A stretch of 64,000 bases of DNA from Amorphus sp040750475 (GCF_040750475.1 NZ_JABJVY010000004.1:1-64000), one strand, 5' to 3'; positions 6,826 through 17,986 are shown, numbered from the stretch's first letter. Notes: generated by a model from the letters alone, not told the origin. Translations and numbers: made by a program.

Positions 6826-8415
6826 ATGACCACGAAACACCCGACACACCCCGCCGTTCTCTATTGCCGCGTCTCCTCTGCCAAGCAGGTCTCCGAGGGG
6901 CACGGTTTGACCTCCCAAGAATCGCGCTGCCGCGAGTTTGCGAGCTACAAGGGCTACGACGTTGTGCAGGTGTTTCGGGACGAGGGCGTCTCCGGGGGCC
7001 TGATCGAGCGTCCCGGCATGCAGCAAATGCTCGCCTTCCTCAAAAAGGCCGGGAAGCGTCAGCCCCACGTGGTCATCATCGACGATATCAGCCGCCTTGC
7101 CAGAGGGCTGGAAGCCCATATCGAGCTGCGCACGGCCATCAGCGCCGCAGGCGCCCGTCTCGAATCCCCCTCCGTGGAGTTCGGCGACGACCCCGACAGC
7201 CGTCTGGTCGAGAACCTGCTCGCCAGCGTCTCGCAGCACGCCCGCCAGAAAAATGCCGAGCAGGTGGTCAACCGCATGCGCGCACGGGTGCTCAGCGGCT
7301 ATTGGTGCTTCTATCCGCCTCTCGGCTACAAATATGAAGAGGTCGACGGCCACGGGAAGCTCTTGGTCCGCCGCGAGCCGCTTGCGAGCATCGTCACGGA
7401 AGCCTTCGAGGGCTTTGCCTCGGGCCGCTTTGCCAGCCTTGCGGAGGTGAAGCGCTTCCTGGAGGCCCAGCCCGCCTATCCCAAGGACAAACACAACGAG
7501 GTCCACTTCCAGCGCGTCTGCGAGATGTTCGACCGCGTGATCTATGCCGGGTATCTCGATGTGGAGCGGTGGGGCATCTCCTTGCAGCCCGGCAAGCACG
7601 AGCCGCTGATCTCGTTCGAGACCTGGCAGAAGGCCCAGGAGCGCCTGAAGGGCAAGCCTGCCGTTGCCGCCGTGCGCAAGGACACCAGCGCCGACTTCCC
7701 GCTCAGGGGCTTTGTCGCGTGCGGATGCTGCGGCAACCCTATGACGGCGGGATGGTCCAAGGGGCGCAACGCCTACTACCCCTATTATTTCTGTCAGACC
7801 AAAGGCTGCGCGGAGCGCCAGAAATCCTTCCGCCGCGACGTGATCGAGGCCGACTTCGAGACCCTTCTCCGCAAGCTCCGGCCCCAGCCCGGCCTGTTCG
7901 CCATTGTGCGGGATATGCTGCGCGATGTGTGGGACGAGCGCGCAGCAAACGCCTCGGAGCAGCAGAAGGCGGCCAGGGCAGACATCACCAAGATCGAGCG
8001 CAAGACTGCGGCGCTGATGGATCGCCTGATCCAGACGGACAGCCCGACGCTGATTTCCGCCTACGAGGCGGAGATTCGCAAGCTGGAGGAAAAGCGCGTA
8101 GCCCTGGCCGAGCAGACCCATAATACGGCTCGGCCTGCCACGGATTTCGACACGGCCTATCGAACCGCTCTCGAATTCCTCGCAAACCCTTGGAAACTCT
8201 GGGCTTCCGGAGAACTCGGTGCACGCCGATTGCTGCTCAGACTGGCCTTCACAGGCCCTGTGCCATATGTGCGGAATGAGGGTTATCGAACCGCCGAAAT
8301 CGCCTTGCCCTTCAAGGTGTTAGGGCAAATTTGCGGCTCGAAAAGGGAATTGGTGGAGCCGAGGGGAATCGAACCCCTGACCTCTGCAGTGCGATTGCAG
8401 CGCTCTCCCATCTGA
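6826..8415 (+). CDS. Large serine recombinase (element integrase)
   Basis: The N-terminal resolvase domain has the catalytic serine in YCRVSS (about residue 17 or 18), the GLTSQESRCREFA segment, and IDDISRLARG (about 85). It is followed by a recombinase domain (GYWCFYPPLGYKY onward), a zinc ribbon (CGCCGNPM...FCQTKGC) and a coiled coil, the plan of large serine integrases of about 500 residues. It would integrate and excise the element. I prefer ATG 6826 over TTG 6817. The frame runs into the tRNA-Ala gene: the last 22 or so residues (EPRGIEPLTSAVRLQRSPI) are antisense tRNA, and the stop TGA at 8413 is supplied by the tRNA D-arm region. The tRNA end is therefore the probable attachment site. 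Confidence 0.85.
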   Translation: MTTKHPTHPAVLYCRVSSAKQVSEGHGLTSQESRCREFASYKGYDVVQVFRDEGVSGGLIERPGMQQMLAFLKKAGKRQPHVVIIDDISRLARGLEAHIELRTAISAAGARLESPSVEFGDDPDSRLVENLLASVSQHARQKNAEQVVNRMRARVLSGYWCFYPPLGYKYEEVDGHGKLLVRREPLASIVTEAFEGFASGRFASLAEVKRFLEAQPAYPKDKHNEVHFQRVCEMFDRVIYAGYLDVERWGISLQPGKHEPLISFETWQKAQERLKGKPAVAAVRKDTSADFPLRGFVACGCCGNPMTAGWSKGRNAYYPYYFCQTKGCAERQKSFRRDVIEADFETLLRKLRPQPGLFAIVRDMLRDVWDERAANASEQQKAARADITKIERKTAALMDRLIQTDSPTLISAYEAEIRKLEEKRVALAEQTHNTARPATDFDTAYRTALEFLANPWKLWASGELGARRLLLRLAFTGPVPYVRNEGYRTAEIALPFKVLGQICGSKRELVEPRGIEPLTSAVRLQRSPI

Positions 8416-8426
8416 GCTACGGCCCC
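8351..8426 (-). tRNA. tRNA-Ala (anticodon CGC)
   Basis: The minus strand folds as a 76-nt tRNA with a genome-encoded CCA. The acceptor GGGGCCG pairs with CGGCTCC, with one G-U pair. The anticodon stem is CTGCA/TGCAG and its loop ATCGCAC reads CGC for Ala GCG codons. The T-arm has GTTCGATTC. The 3' end faces the recombinase and the island, the usual position for an integration target. Confidence 0.95.
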
Positions 8427-8655
8427 GGGGCTCGCGTCGATCAGCCGCGCGAGCTTGCCGCATCTAGGGTGCCTCCCCCGTTTCTGTCAAGGCAAAGGCG
8501 CACGTCGTCCCCATTCGAGATCGCCGGTCCCCAAATTTTGCGCGCCCAGAGCCTCGGACGACCGATCCTCACCGGCCGAAGCTCGCATCCTTTCTCACCG
8601 CTCCCCCGATATTTTGAGAAAGAATGTCCCCGCTTTTCCGGCCGGTTTGGGCGGA

Positions 8656-9750
8656 TCACGGCTTGAGGTCGAACAGTCCGGCCTGATGGCGGACGAACCG
8701 GCGATGCAGAGGCGGCAGTCTCAGTGCGAGGCCCGCAAGGCGCGGCCCGAGACTGCGCGCCAATGGTCCCGTTGCGGTGGCGAAGCGCTGCAACCGGTCG
8801 CTTTCGCGCACCACCGCAGCGCCCTTGCGCAAGCGCCAGCGCGCCCAATCCCTCAGGCGTCCGGCGCGAAGAAATCGCGCGAAGGTGACAGCATCCTCGA
8901 TGCCGAGATTCATGCCGTGCCCGCCGACCGGCGAATGGACGTGCGCCGCATCGCCCATCAGCCAGATGCGGCCGAACCCCTGCTTCGCGACATGACGATG
9001 GCTGACGGCGAAGTCCGCGCTCCAATGAAGCGCGCCGGGTCGCCACCGGCGGGGCATCCGCTCCAGCACATCCGGCGCATTCGAGATCAGTCGATGCCGA
9101 CCCGACCCAATCGGAATACGAAACAGCGCCGGCCGGCCGCGCTCCAGCCGGAGTTCGCCCCAGGTCATGGACGCCCCGCCAAGATCGACATCGGCCAGCG
9201 ACCAGGTGTTGGGATAGGCCGCACCCGGAAAGTTCAGCGCAAGCGCATGGCGAACCAGGGAATGGTCGCCGTCCGCACCGACCACCCAATCGAAGGCGTC
9301 TTCCTGTCGGCCATGGGCGATCGAGAAGGCGACGTTGACGCGCTTGGCGTCCTGATAAAGCTCCGTCACCGCAACCGAGCGCTCCACGATCACCCCTTCA
9401 GCGGTGAGGTGGGCGGCGAGGATCGCCTCCGTCTCGCTCTGGGGCAGGGAAAGCAGGAAGGCGAAGCGGTGGTCGAGACGACGCATGTCGACGCGGGCCG
9501 CCAAGCGGCCGCCGGCCATCACCTGAACGCCATTCAGCCGAACGCCGGCGTCGATCAGATCCGCCGCAACGCCGAGCCGATCGAGCAGGTCGAGAGTGCG
9601 GGCATGGACTGCGACGGCACGCGATTCCGGAGCCGGCTCCGATGCCTTGTCGACGATGCGCACGGCGAACCCGGAGCGGGCGAGCGCCAGCGCCGCCGAA
9701 AGTCCGACCGGCCCGGCCCCCACCACCAGGACGCGTTCGCGACGGCTCAT
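8656..9750 (-). CDS. FAD-dependent monooxygenase (aromatic hydroxylase family)
   Basis: This 364-residue protein has the Rossmann motif VVGAGPVGLSAALAL near its N-terminus, the mid-chain GADGDHSLVR motif of FAD hydroxylases, and the GDAAHVHSPVGGHGMNLGIE signature at the C-terminal FAD site. The family inserts oxygen into phenols, quinone precursors or similar substrates using NAD(P)H; the substrate here cannot be told. ATG 9750 (MSRRERVLVVG) places the nucleotide-binding strand at the usual distance; a start 16 codons upstream is less likely. It is separated from the tRNA by 229 bp in which I see no gene. Confidence 0.8.
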   Translation of the reverse strand: MSRRERVLVVGAGPVGLSAALALARSGFAVRIVDKASEPAPESRAVAVHARTLDLLDRLGVAADLIDAGVRLNGVQVMAGGRLAARVDMRRLDHRFAFLLSLPQSETEAILAAHLTAEGVIVERSVAVTELYQDAKRVNVAFSIAHGRQEDAFDWVVGADGDHSLVRHALALNFPGAAYPNTWSLADVDLGGASMTWGELRLERGRPALFRIPIGSGRHRLISNAPDVLERMPRRWRPGALHWSADFAVSHRHVAKQGFGRIWLMGDAAHVHSPVGGHGMNLGIEDAVTFARFLRAGRLRDWARWRLRKGAAVVRESDRLQRFATATGPLARSLGPRLAGLALRLPPLHRRFVRHQAGLFDLKP

Positions 9751-9899
9751 CGGCTCACGGCCTCCCGACGCGCGCGACCGACGAAGGTGTTTGCCCACTG
9801 GCGATGTCCGACGAACCGACGTTCAACGCCCGATGGCATGGGCCGCCAAGCCGGGGTCATTTGGTCCATGAGGTGCATGCGGCCACCATGGCTCCCCTT

Positions 9900-10616
9900 T
9901 CACCCCAGCAGCACCAAGAGAAAGGGCACCAACAGCGCCGTCAAGAGCCCGTTCAGCGCCATCCCCAGACCGGAAAAGGTGCCGGCAAGCGGCGTAAGCT
10001 GAAACGCGCGTGCCGTGCCGATCCCATGGGCGGCAACGCCGGCGGCCAACCCACGAGCGCGGTCATCCTCGATTCGCAACAGTCGCATCAGCGGGGTCAG
10101 CAGGATCGCCCCAAGGACACCCGTCGTGATGACCAGCACGGCAGCGAGGCTGGCGATACCGCCCAGGCGCTCTGAAATCGCCATTGCAATTGGAGTCGTT
10201 ACCGATTTCGGCGCGAGAGAGACCAGGATGTCGTGCGGCAAGCCGAACGCGTAGCCGAGCGCCAGCGCCGAGCCGACCGCCGTCACCGATCCGGCGAGAA
10301 GCGCGATGGCAAGCGGCAGCAACGCCCGGCGGACATGGCCGAAATTTTCCACCAACGGCACCGCCAACGCCACAGTCGCCGGCCCCAGCAGAAAGTGCAC
10401 GAACTGGGCGCCTTCGAAATAGACCGGAAACGGCGTTCCCGTGAAAGACAGGCAAGCCATCACCAGTGCCGTCGCGATCACCACCGGATTGGCAAGCGGC
10501 GCGTTGTCGAAGCGCGCCGCGATCCGGGTCGCCACCCAATAAGCCGCAAGCGTCACGGTCAGCCAGAGGAGCGGCTCCTCCTCCAGATAGACCCAAAGGC
10601 TTTCAACCGGTGTCAT
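9900..10616 (-). CDS. lrgB: LrgB/CidB-family membrane protein
   Basis: This 238-residue protein is almost entirely hydrophobic, with six or more membrane spans, and contains the conserved LAPKSVTTPIAMAISERLGG and GVAAHGIGTARAFQ segments of LrgB. With LrgA it forms a membrane system linked to murein hydrolase control, and to pyruvate or glycolate export in some organisms. Its start overlaps the lrgA stop (ATGA at 10613-10616), so it is translated with lrgA. Confidence 0.88.
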   Translation of the reverse strand: MTPVESLWVYLEEEPLLWLTVTLAAYWVATRIAARFDNAPLANPVVIATALVMACLSFTGTPFPVYFEGAQFVHFLLGPATVALAVPLVENFGHVRRALLPLAIALLAGSVTAVGSALALGYAFGLPHDILVSLAPKSVTTPIAMAISERLGGIASLAAVLVITTGVLGAILLTPLMRLLRIEDDRARGLAAGVAAHGIGTARAFQLTPLAGTFSGLGMALNGLLTALLVPFLLVLLG

Positions 10617-10963
10617 GCGCCGCGCCGCCCGCTCGCCCGCACCACCAGGCGAAACACCAGCGCCGTCACAGCCAAGGCCAACGCAGTGGAGATCAGGAGT
10701 ATGACAGCAAGCGCAAGGCCGTGACTGGCAAGCAACGGCCCGTATTGGACCACGCCGACGGCGGCGGGAACGAACAGGAGCGACAGATTGCGCAGGATGC
10801 CGTGGGCCACCGGCGGGAGCACCGACGGAATCCCGCGAACCAACAGCCAGACGGCCAGAAGCGCCGCCCCGACGACAGGTCCGGGAACCGGAAGCGCGGT
10901 CAGGCGAACTAGGATTTCGCCAACGAGCTGACAGCCGAGCAGAACGACGAGCGCTGCGATCAT
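10613..10963 (-). CDS. lrgA: LrgA/CidA-family membrane protein
   Basis: This is a 116-residue, four-span holin-like protein with VPGPVVGAALLAVWL and LLFVPAAVGVVQYG, both typical of LrgA. ATG 10963 (MIAALVVLL) has GGGAGG 5 bp upstream, so it is preferred over a TTG six codons earlier. It is the first gene of an lrgAB pair. The substrate is unknown. Confidence 0.85.
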   Translation of the reverse strand: MIAALVVLLGCQLVGEILVRLTALPVPGPVVGAALLAVWLLVRGIPSVLPPVAHGILRNLSLLFVPAAVGVVQYGPLLASHGLALAVILLISTALALAVTALVFRLVVRASGRRGA

Positions 10964-11284
10964 GGCTGCCTCCCTTCCCAACCTAAAACCACGAGATTAT
11001 GCCCCCTTTTCTTTCCAAATTGTGGAAACTTGCAGGTCGCAGTGTCGATGGGGGGTTAGGGTCAAGCCCCATCGGTACAATGGGCGGAATTCACCTTTCG
11101 CTTGCGCAGACCTGGGGCTCGCCGGCCTTCGGCAGGCGAATATCGGCGTTGCGGGGCGCACCGCATTGTCCCCTCGCACGCTTTCGTATAGGCGAAACGG
11201 CTGGAACACGTTTGAGGAAAGGTCGGGTGCGCACCTTTTGTCGAGGTCGCCGCCAACCGACGCCGGGATGGGGACTGCCAAGAA
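10964..11284. other. Intergenic region between lrgA and the carboxylase gene
   Basis: These 321 bp separate two divergent genes and must contain both promoters. I see no credible short gene, strong hairpin or known operator. Confidence 0.3.
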
Positions 11285-13306
<2,022 letters not shown>

Positions 13307-13432
13307 GCTTCCGCCGTTCGGATCCTTCCCGGAAGCCACTGACGCGCGGAAGAGACCGAAAGCCCCAAATTGGACACGTTTCCGGCGAACCGGATTCCGG
13401 ACCGCCGGAAAACGCTCTGGAGCGCCGGCACG

Positions 13433-13861
13433 ATGCGGATCACGTTCGCCTACGGTGCCAACCTGGATGCGGCCGGCATGCGCCGCAGATGTCCGCGCGC
13501 CCGGCCGCTCGGGTCCGGGCGTCTCGACAATTGGCGCTTCCAAATCACCAGCGACGGCGTTGCCTCCGTCGTTCCGCGCATGGGACATGCCGTCCACGGC
13601 GTCCTGTGGCGAATTTCGGCTCAAGACGAAGCAGCCCTCGACGAGTTCGAGGGCGTCGGCTGGGGCCTATACCGGAAGACCCATCTTCCGATCCAGGGAA
13701 CATCCGGACCGGTTCGCGCGCTGGTTTATGTCGGAAGGTCCAAGACGCCCGGCCGGCCGCGCAAGGGTTATCTGGATGAAGTCGTGCTGCCGGCGGCGCG
13801 GGCCTGGGGGTTGCCTGACACTCATTTGAGCGAGCTCGAATCCTGGCTTCGGCCGGGATAA
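13433..13861 (+). CDS. Gamma-glutamylcyclotransferase-like (AIG2-like) protein
   Basis: This 142-residue protein opens with FAYGANLD, the substrate-binding YGxN loop of the GGCT/AIG2 fold, and has ALDEFEGVGWGLYRK, where the catalytic glutamate is expected. Members release 5-oxoproline from gamma-glutamyl compounds or act on related amines. ATG 13433 has a GGAG upstream. It lies 126 bp after the carboxylase gene and 17 bp before acylphosphatase. Confidence 0.75.
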   Translation: MRITFAYGANLDAAGMRRRCPRARPLGSGRLDNWRFQITSDGVASVVPRMGHAVHGVLWRISAQDEAALDEFEGVGWGLYRKTHLPIQGTSGPVRALVYVGRSKTPGRPRKGYLDEVVLPAARAWGLPDTHLSELESWLRPG

Positions 13862-13878
13862 CCCGCAAAGGATCCGCA

Positions 13879-14160
13879 ATGAGCGACCGCAGCGTGCATA
13901 TCCTGATTACGGGCCTGGTTCAGGGCGTCGGCTATCGCGCCTGGCTTGCCCAGCTTGCCGATGCCTACGAACTCGGCGGCTGGGTCCGCAACCGAATGAC
14001 CGGCGAGGTCGAGGCGGTATTTTCCGGCCCCGCCGAGCTCGTCGCCGACATGATCACCGAATGCCACAAAGGGCCGCCCGGCTGCCGGGTGACCTCGATC
14101 TCCGTGCAGGAGAAGGCAGCCCCAGTGCAGTCGCCCTTCGAGGTACTCGACACGATCTGA
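13879..14160 (+). CDS. acyP: Acylphosphatase
   Basis: This 93-residue protein has the phosphate-binding loop GLVQGVGYRAW with catalytic Arg20, followed by GWVRNRMTGEVEAVFSGP with Asn38, the two conserved catalytic residues. It hydrolyses carboxyl-phosphate bonds such as acetyl phosphate or 1,3-bisphosphoglycerate in the cytosol. It is 17 bp after the GGCT-like gene and probably co-transcribed. A partial palindromic repeat follows the stop. Confidence 0.92.
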   Translation: MSDRSVHILITGLVQGVGYRAWLAQLADAYELGGWVRNRMTGEVEAVFSGPAELVADMITECHKGPPGCRVTSISVQEKAAPVQSPFEVLDTI

Positions 14161-14171
14161 CAGTTGTCCGT

Positions 14172-14202
14172 GCGAAGTGGAACCCGGTTCGCCGTCCGGA
14201 AG
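14172..14202. repeat. Partial copy of dispersed intergenic repeat
   Basis: The motif GCGAAGTGGAAC, CCGGTTCGCCGTCCGGAA matches modules at about 28191-28222 and 29282-29313. It lies between convergent genes. Confidence 0.6.
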
Positions 14203-14215
14203 TTTGACGCAGGTG

Positions 14216-15157
14216 TCAGACTTCCCGGCCGGCGCCCTGGTCCAGCACATGGCGGGCAACCATCAGGTCGAGATGGGCGCCACCGCCATTCTTGCAGACC
14301 GTAATCTCGTCTGCGCTCTGCCGCCCGGCCGCACCGGAGGCGAGATCGAAATAGTCCGCCAGCACATCCGCCTCCGTGATCACCCCGCGCTCCATTGGGT
14401 CGATCAGCTCCCCGATCTCGCCGATCGTGGTCTTGCGGTTGTCGACGAACAGCCGGCCGCAGGTGAGCACGTCGTCATCGGCCTCACGCGTGGTAGGCGT
14501 GAACGCGCCGACCAAATCCACATGGGCGCCGGGCTTGAGCCATGCCCCTTTAAGAACCGGTGTTTCCGACATGGTCGCCGTCGTGACGATGTCGGCTTCG
14601 CCAACCGCGGTTGCGAGATCGTCAACCAGGACAACCGACACGGCGAGATCGCTGAGGCGGTCACCCAGCGCCTCAGCACGGGCGCGGGTCCGGTTGTAGA
14701 TCTTCACCTCGGAAATCGACGGCCGTACCGCCAGATGCGCCCGGATCAGCGGCTCCGCCATGTTGCCCGCGCCGATCATCAAATGCGTCGCCACATCCTG
14801 CCGGGCCAAAAAATCGGCCCCAAGCGCGGAATCGGCCGCCGTCTTCCAGGCCGTCAGCGCAACGCCGTCGACCAGGGCGGCAGGTTCGCCGGTCGCCTCG
14901 TCGAACACCAGCATCGCCCCCTGGATGGACGGACGCGGCGGCGCAGCGGACGGGTTGTCCGGATAGACCGTGACAGCCTTCACACCAGCTCCGAACCCGC
15001 CAATCCATGCCGAGCGGACCAGGAACTTGCGCCCCTCGGAGGCCAGCAACGTATCGCCGAGCTCGGCAGCAGCGCCGGCATGGGCCGCCTTCAGCGCATC
15101 GACCAGGGACCGCCACGAAAGCGAGGTGTCGATGTCGGGTCCGCTGACGATACGCAT
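14216..15157 (-). CDS. Ornithine cyclodeaminase / mu-crystallin family protein
   Basis: This 313-residue protein has the N-terminal substrate strand of the family (a conserved lysine in GVKAVTVYPDNP), then RPSIQGAMLVFDEATGEPAAL and DGVALTAWKTAA, and the Rossmann motif GAGNMAEPLIRAH (about 132-144). Members are NAD(P)-dependent ornithine cyclodeaminases, alanine dehydrogenases or imine reductases; the sequence does not decide between them. It lies alone on the minus strand, facing the acylphosphatase gene. Confidence 0.82.
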   Translation of the reverse strand: MRIVSGPDIDTSLSWRSLVDALKAAHAGAAAELGDTLLASEGRKFLVRSAWIGGFGAGVKAVTVYPDNPSAAPPRPSIQGAMLVFDEATGEPAALVDGVALTAWKTAADSALGADFLARQDVATHLMIGAGNMAEPLIRAHLAVRPSISEVKIYNRTRARAEALGDRLSDLAVSVVLVDDLATAVGEADIVTTATMSETPVLKGAWLKPGAHVDLVGAFTPTTREADDDVLTCGRLFVDNRKTTIGEIGELIDPMERGVITEADVLADYFDLASGAAGRQSADEITVCKNGGGAHLDLMVARHVLDQGAGREV

Positions 15158-15350
15158 GGTGTCTCCTTATCCAATCTCTCTTCGGTTTCGACGGCGGCCC
15201 GTAGGCCGTTGGGTTGACAGGGCGCGCCGCAGCGGCGTCAAAAGCGGCAACCGATCGACCTGCCCGCCGGCCCAGTCACGGCTATGAGTTCGAGTGGGAT
15301 GCGGGCGGAAAGCCGCTTCTCACGTTTCCTTGTCCCGCTCTAAGAGGCGC

Positions 15351-16721
15351 ATGATGGCCCTTCCCCCGCTCGGGATTCCCTACGACGACGCCGCGATCTT
15401 CACCGATCTCTATCAGCTCACGATGCTGCAGTCCTATCATCGCGAGCACATGAGCGGACAGGCGGTGTTCACGCTGTTCTTCCGCAAGCTGCCAGAAACC
15501 CGCAATTTCATGCTCGCCGCCGGACTGGATCCGGTGTTGGAATATTTGGAGACGCTGCACTTCTCCGCCGACAGCCTTGGCTATCTGGCCGACACCGGCC
15601 ACTTTTCCCCTGACTTTCTGGAATGGCTGAAGAGCTTCCGCTTCACCGGCACCGTGCGCGCCGTTCCCGAAGGCACGCCCGTCTTCCCCCATGCGCCGGT
15701 GCTGGAAATCGAGGCGCCGATAGCAGAGGCGCAACTGGTCGAAACCTTTGTCATCAACCAGATCACGGTTTCGACGCTGCTTGCCTCCAAGGCGATCCGC
15801 ATCGTGGAAGCCGCGAAGGGCAAGCCGGTGATCGATTTCGGCACCCGCCGCGCCCATGGCTTCGATGCCGGCAACAAGGCGGCCCGCGCGGCCTATCTGG
15901 CCGGCTGCGTGTCCACCGCCAATGTGCTCGCCGGCAAGCTCTACGGCATTCCGATCGCCGGCACGATGGCGCACTCCTACGTCGAAGCCTGGAAAGACGA
16001 AGCTGCGGCCTTTGCCGCCTTCACCGCGCTTTATCCCGACACCGTGCTCCTGATCGATACCTACGATCCCCTTGTCGGAACCGACAATGTGATCGCGCTG
16101 GCCAAGAAGCTCGGCGCCGACTTCCGGGTCCGGGCCGTGCGGATCGATTCCGGCGATCTGATCGCGCTCTCCAAGGAAGTGCGCCGGCGACTGGACGCAG
16201 CCGGGCTTTATCACGTGGAGATCTTCGCCTCCGGCGGGCTCGACGAGATCCGGATTGCCGAACTCGGCGCCGCCGATGCCCCGATCGACGGCTATGGCGT
16301 CGGCACTCGGCTCACGACCTCTTCCGATGCTGCGGAACTCGATATGGCCTACAAGCTCGCCGCCTATAACGGCGAAGGCCGGATGAAGCTTTCGCCGCTG
16401 CGCAAGAACCTGCCTGGCGCCAAGCAAATCACCCGCATCGAGCGCGACGGCGTCGCCGATCATGATGTGGTCCGACGTGCGGAGGAAGCCGGCGAAGGTC
16501 GCCCCCTCCTGGAGACCATGATGGAGAACGGCGAACGCACAGCAGCCGGCCGACGATCGCTCGACGAGATCCGGGAAACAACCCGCCGGGAGGTTGCCCG
16601 CCTGCCTGCGCCATTGCGCACCCTCGAACCGGCGGACCCCGGCTACAAAGTCGTCGTCAGCGACGTCCTCACCCGCTACACAGACGAGATCGAGGCCGAA
16701 CTCGCCGGCCGAAACCGCTGA
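15351..16721 (+). CDS. pncB: Nicotinate phosphoribosyltransferase
   Basis: This 456-residue enzyme of the NAD salvage pathway joins nicotinate to PRPP. Signatures are FTDLYQLTMLQSY near the N-terminus, VIDFGTRRAHGFDAG (about 162-176), GTMAHSYVEAW and the RIDSGDL phosphate-binding segment, with ASGGLDE. ATG 15351 follows AGAGG; the ATG three bases later is equally possible. The glutaminase gene starts 23 bp downstream on the same strand. Confidence 0.92.
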   Translation: MMALPPLGIPYDDAAIFTDLYQLTMLQSYHREHMSGQAVFTLFFRKLPETRNFMLAAGLDPVLEYLETLHFSADSLGYLADTGHFSPDFLEWLKSFRFTGTVRAVPEGTPVFPHAPVLEIEAPIAEAQLVETFVINQITVSTLLASKAIRIVEAAKGKPVIDFGTRRAHGFDAGNKAARAAYLAGCVSTANVLAGKLYGIPIAGTMAHSYVEAWKDEAAAFAAFTALYPDTVLLIDTYDPLVGTDNVIALAKKLGADFRVRAVRIDSGDLIALSKEVRRRLDAAGLYHVEIFASGGLDEIRIAELGAADAPIDGYGVGTRLTTSSDAAELDMAYKLAAYNGEGRMKLSPLRKNLPGAKQITRIERDGVADHDVVRRAEEAGEGRPLLETMMENGERTAAGRRSLDEIRETTRREVARLPAPLRTLEPADPGYKVVVSDVLTRYTDEIEAELAGRNR

Positions 16722-16744
16722 AGAGCGAGGGGGAGGATGCCGCC

Positions 16745-17674
16745 ATGACCGGAGCCGCGAGCGAACTTGCCCCGCTTCTGCACGCCATTGCCGACGATGC
16801 CCCGCGCTTCTACGGGCAGGGCCGCGTCAACAGCTCGATCCCGCGACTGGCGGCTGTCGATCCGCACCAGTTCGGGATTGCCGTCGCAACGCTGGACGGC
16901 GACGTGGCGACTGCCGGGTCCGCTCGGGTTCCGTTCTCGATCCAGTCGATCTCGAAGGTCTTCAGCCTGTGCATGGCCCTCGACCATTTCGGCGAGGGCC
17001 TGTGGGAGCACGTGGGGCGCAATCCGTCCGGCCAGCGCTTCAACTCGCTGGTGCGAGTGGAGCTGGAACATGGCCGGCCGATGAACCCGTTCATCAATCC
17101 CGGTGCGCTGGTCGTCGCCGATTGTCTGGTGCAGCGGCTAGCCGCTCCGGTCCACGCCTATCTCGGCTATCTTCGGAAATTCGCGAAGACCCAGCGCGTG
17201 GCGATCGACGAGAAGGTCGCGCGCAGCGAGCTGAAGACCGCGTTTCGCAACTACTCGGCCGCGAATCTTTTGAAGGACTATGGCAACCTCGCGGGCGACC
17301 CTACCGCGGTGGTCAACGCCTACACCCATTTTTGCGCCGCCACGATGACGTGTGTGGAGCTTGCCCGCGCGGCCCTTCCGCTTGCCAACGACGGACACGA
17401 TCTCGCGACCGGGCGGTCGCTTCTGCCGCCCGGCCGGTCGCGCCGGATCAACGCGCTGATGTTAACCTGCGGCCTCTACGACGCCGCCGGCGATTTTGCC
17501 TATCGGGTCGGCTTGCCGGCCAAAAGCGGCGTCGGCGGGGCAATTGTCGCTGTCGTTCCCAACCGGATGACGATTGCCGTGTGGTCGCCCGAACTCGATG
17601 AGCTTGGCAACTCGGTGGCCGGGTTCGCGGCGCTTGAGCGTTTGGCCCGCGAAGCCGACCTTTCGGTTTTTTAG
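16745..17674 (+). CDS. glsA: Glutaminase
   Basis: This 309-residue serine-dependent beta-lactamase-fold glutaminase converts glutamine to glutamate and ammonia. The catalytic SxxK is in FSIQSISKVFSL (about 64-75). Further family motifs are GRNPSGQRFNS, PMNPFINPGAL and AKSGVGGAIVAVVP. It probably shares a transcript with pncB. ATG 16745 follows a GGGGGAGGATG purine stretch that includes the ribosome site. Confidence 0.92.
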   Translation: MTGAASELAPLLHAIADDAPRFYGQGRVNSSIPRLAAVDPHQFGIAVATLDGDVATAGSARVPFSIQSISKVFSLCMALDHFGEGLWEHVGRNPSGQRFNSLVRVELEHGRPMNPFINPGALVVADCLVQRLAAPVHAYLGYLRKFAKTQRVAIDEKVARSELKTAFRNYSAANLLKDYGNLAGDPTAVVNAYTHFCAATMTCVELARAALPLANDGHDLATGRSLLPPGRSRRINALMLTCGLYDAAGDFAYRVGLPAKSGVGGAIVAVVPNRMTIAVWSPELDELGNSVAGFAALERLAREADLSVF

Positions 17675-17690
17675 GTTGCTTGAGTTCTGA

Positions 17691-17864
17691 TCAGTCGTCC
17701 CGGCCCGTGATCGAAGGCGACACGGCGGGATCGCTTGCCGGAAAAGTCTCTTCCAGCGCCTCGTCGAGGTCTTTCGAGCGCTCTTTGCGCTTTTCTTCCT
17801 TTTTCTTTTCCGCAGACGCGTCGTCTTTTTCAGTTTTACCTTTGTCTTTCACATGATCGGTCAT
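17691..17864 (-). CDS. Small Lys/Glu-rich protein with DEALEETFPASDP motif
   Basis: This 57-residue hydrophilic protein has a Lys/Glu-rich, probably disordered or helical N-terminal half and a C-terminal DLDEALEETFPASDPAVSPS motif, which recurs in small proteins of rhizobia and other alphaproteobacteria. ATG 17864 has GGAGGT 4 bp upstream, deciding the start. An EcfG-type promoter (GGAAC at 17982-17978, CGTT at 17960-17957 on the minus strand) lies about 95 bp upstream, so it is probably a general stress response gene. Function is unknown. Confidence 0.7.
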   Translation of the reverse strand: MTDHVKDKGKTEKDDASAEKKKEEKRKERSKDLDEALEETFPASDPAVSPSITGRDD

Positions 17865-17956
17865 CGTGACCTCCATCTCCAACCGGCCGCTATACGCGAA
17901 CACTCCGCGATCGCGTGTCATCGGTGACATACGCCGGCTACTCCGGTTCTGTGAAA

Positions 17957-17982
17957 AACGTGTCCGGGCGCGGCAAAGTTCC
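17957..17982 (-). promoter_or_regulatory. EcfG-type (general stress) promoter, minus strand
   Basis: On the minus strand GGAAC (17982-17978) is followed after 17 nt by CGTT (17960-17957), the -35/-10 consensus of alphaproteobacterial EcfG sigma factors. It points at the small protein gene starting at 17864. Confidence 0.65.
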
Positions 17983-17986
17983 GATT

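Noticed and set aside
6814..8121. 435-residue minus-strand frame across the recombinase gene
   Set aside because: Antisense shadow of a clear serine recombinase; composition is Leu/Ala/Gly-rich without motifs.
8331..8666. Plus-strand frame containing GIEPLTSAV-like translation
   Set aside because: A well-known artefact of translating a tRNA gene in antisense.
8455..10002. 515-residue plus-strand frame over the monooxygenase gene
   Set aside because: Opposite strand of a gene with FAD motifs; Arg/Pro-rich, no recognisable fold.
16594..17601. 335-residue plus-strand frame over pncB end and glutaminase
   Set aside because: Same-strand shifted frame of glutaminase; sequence is Arg/Ser-rich and meaningless.
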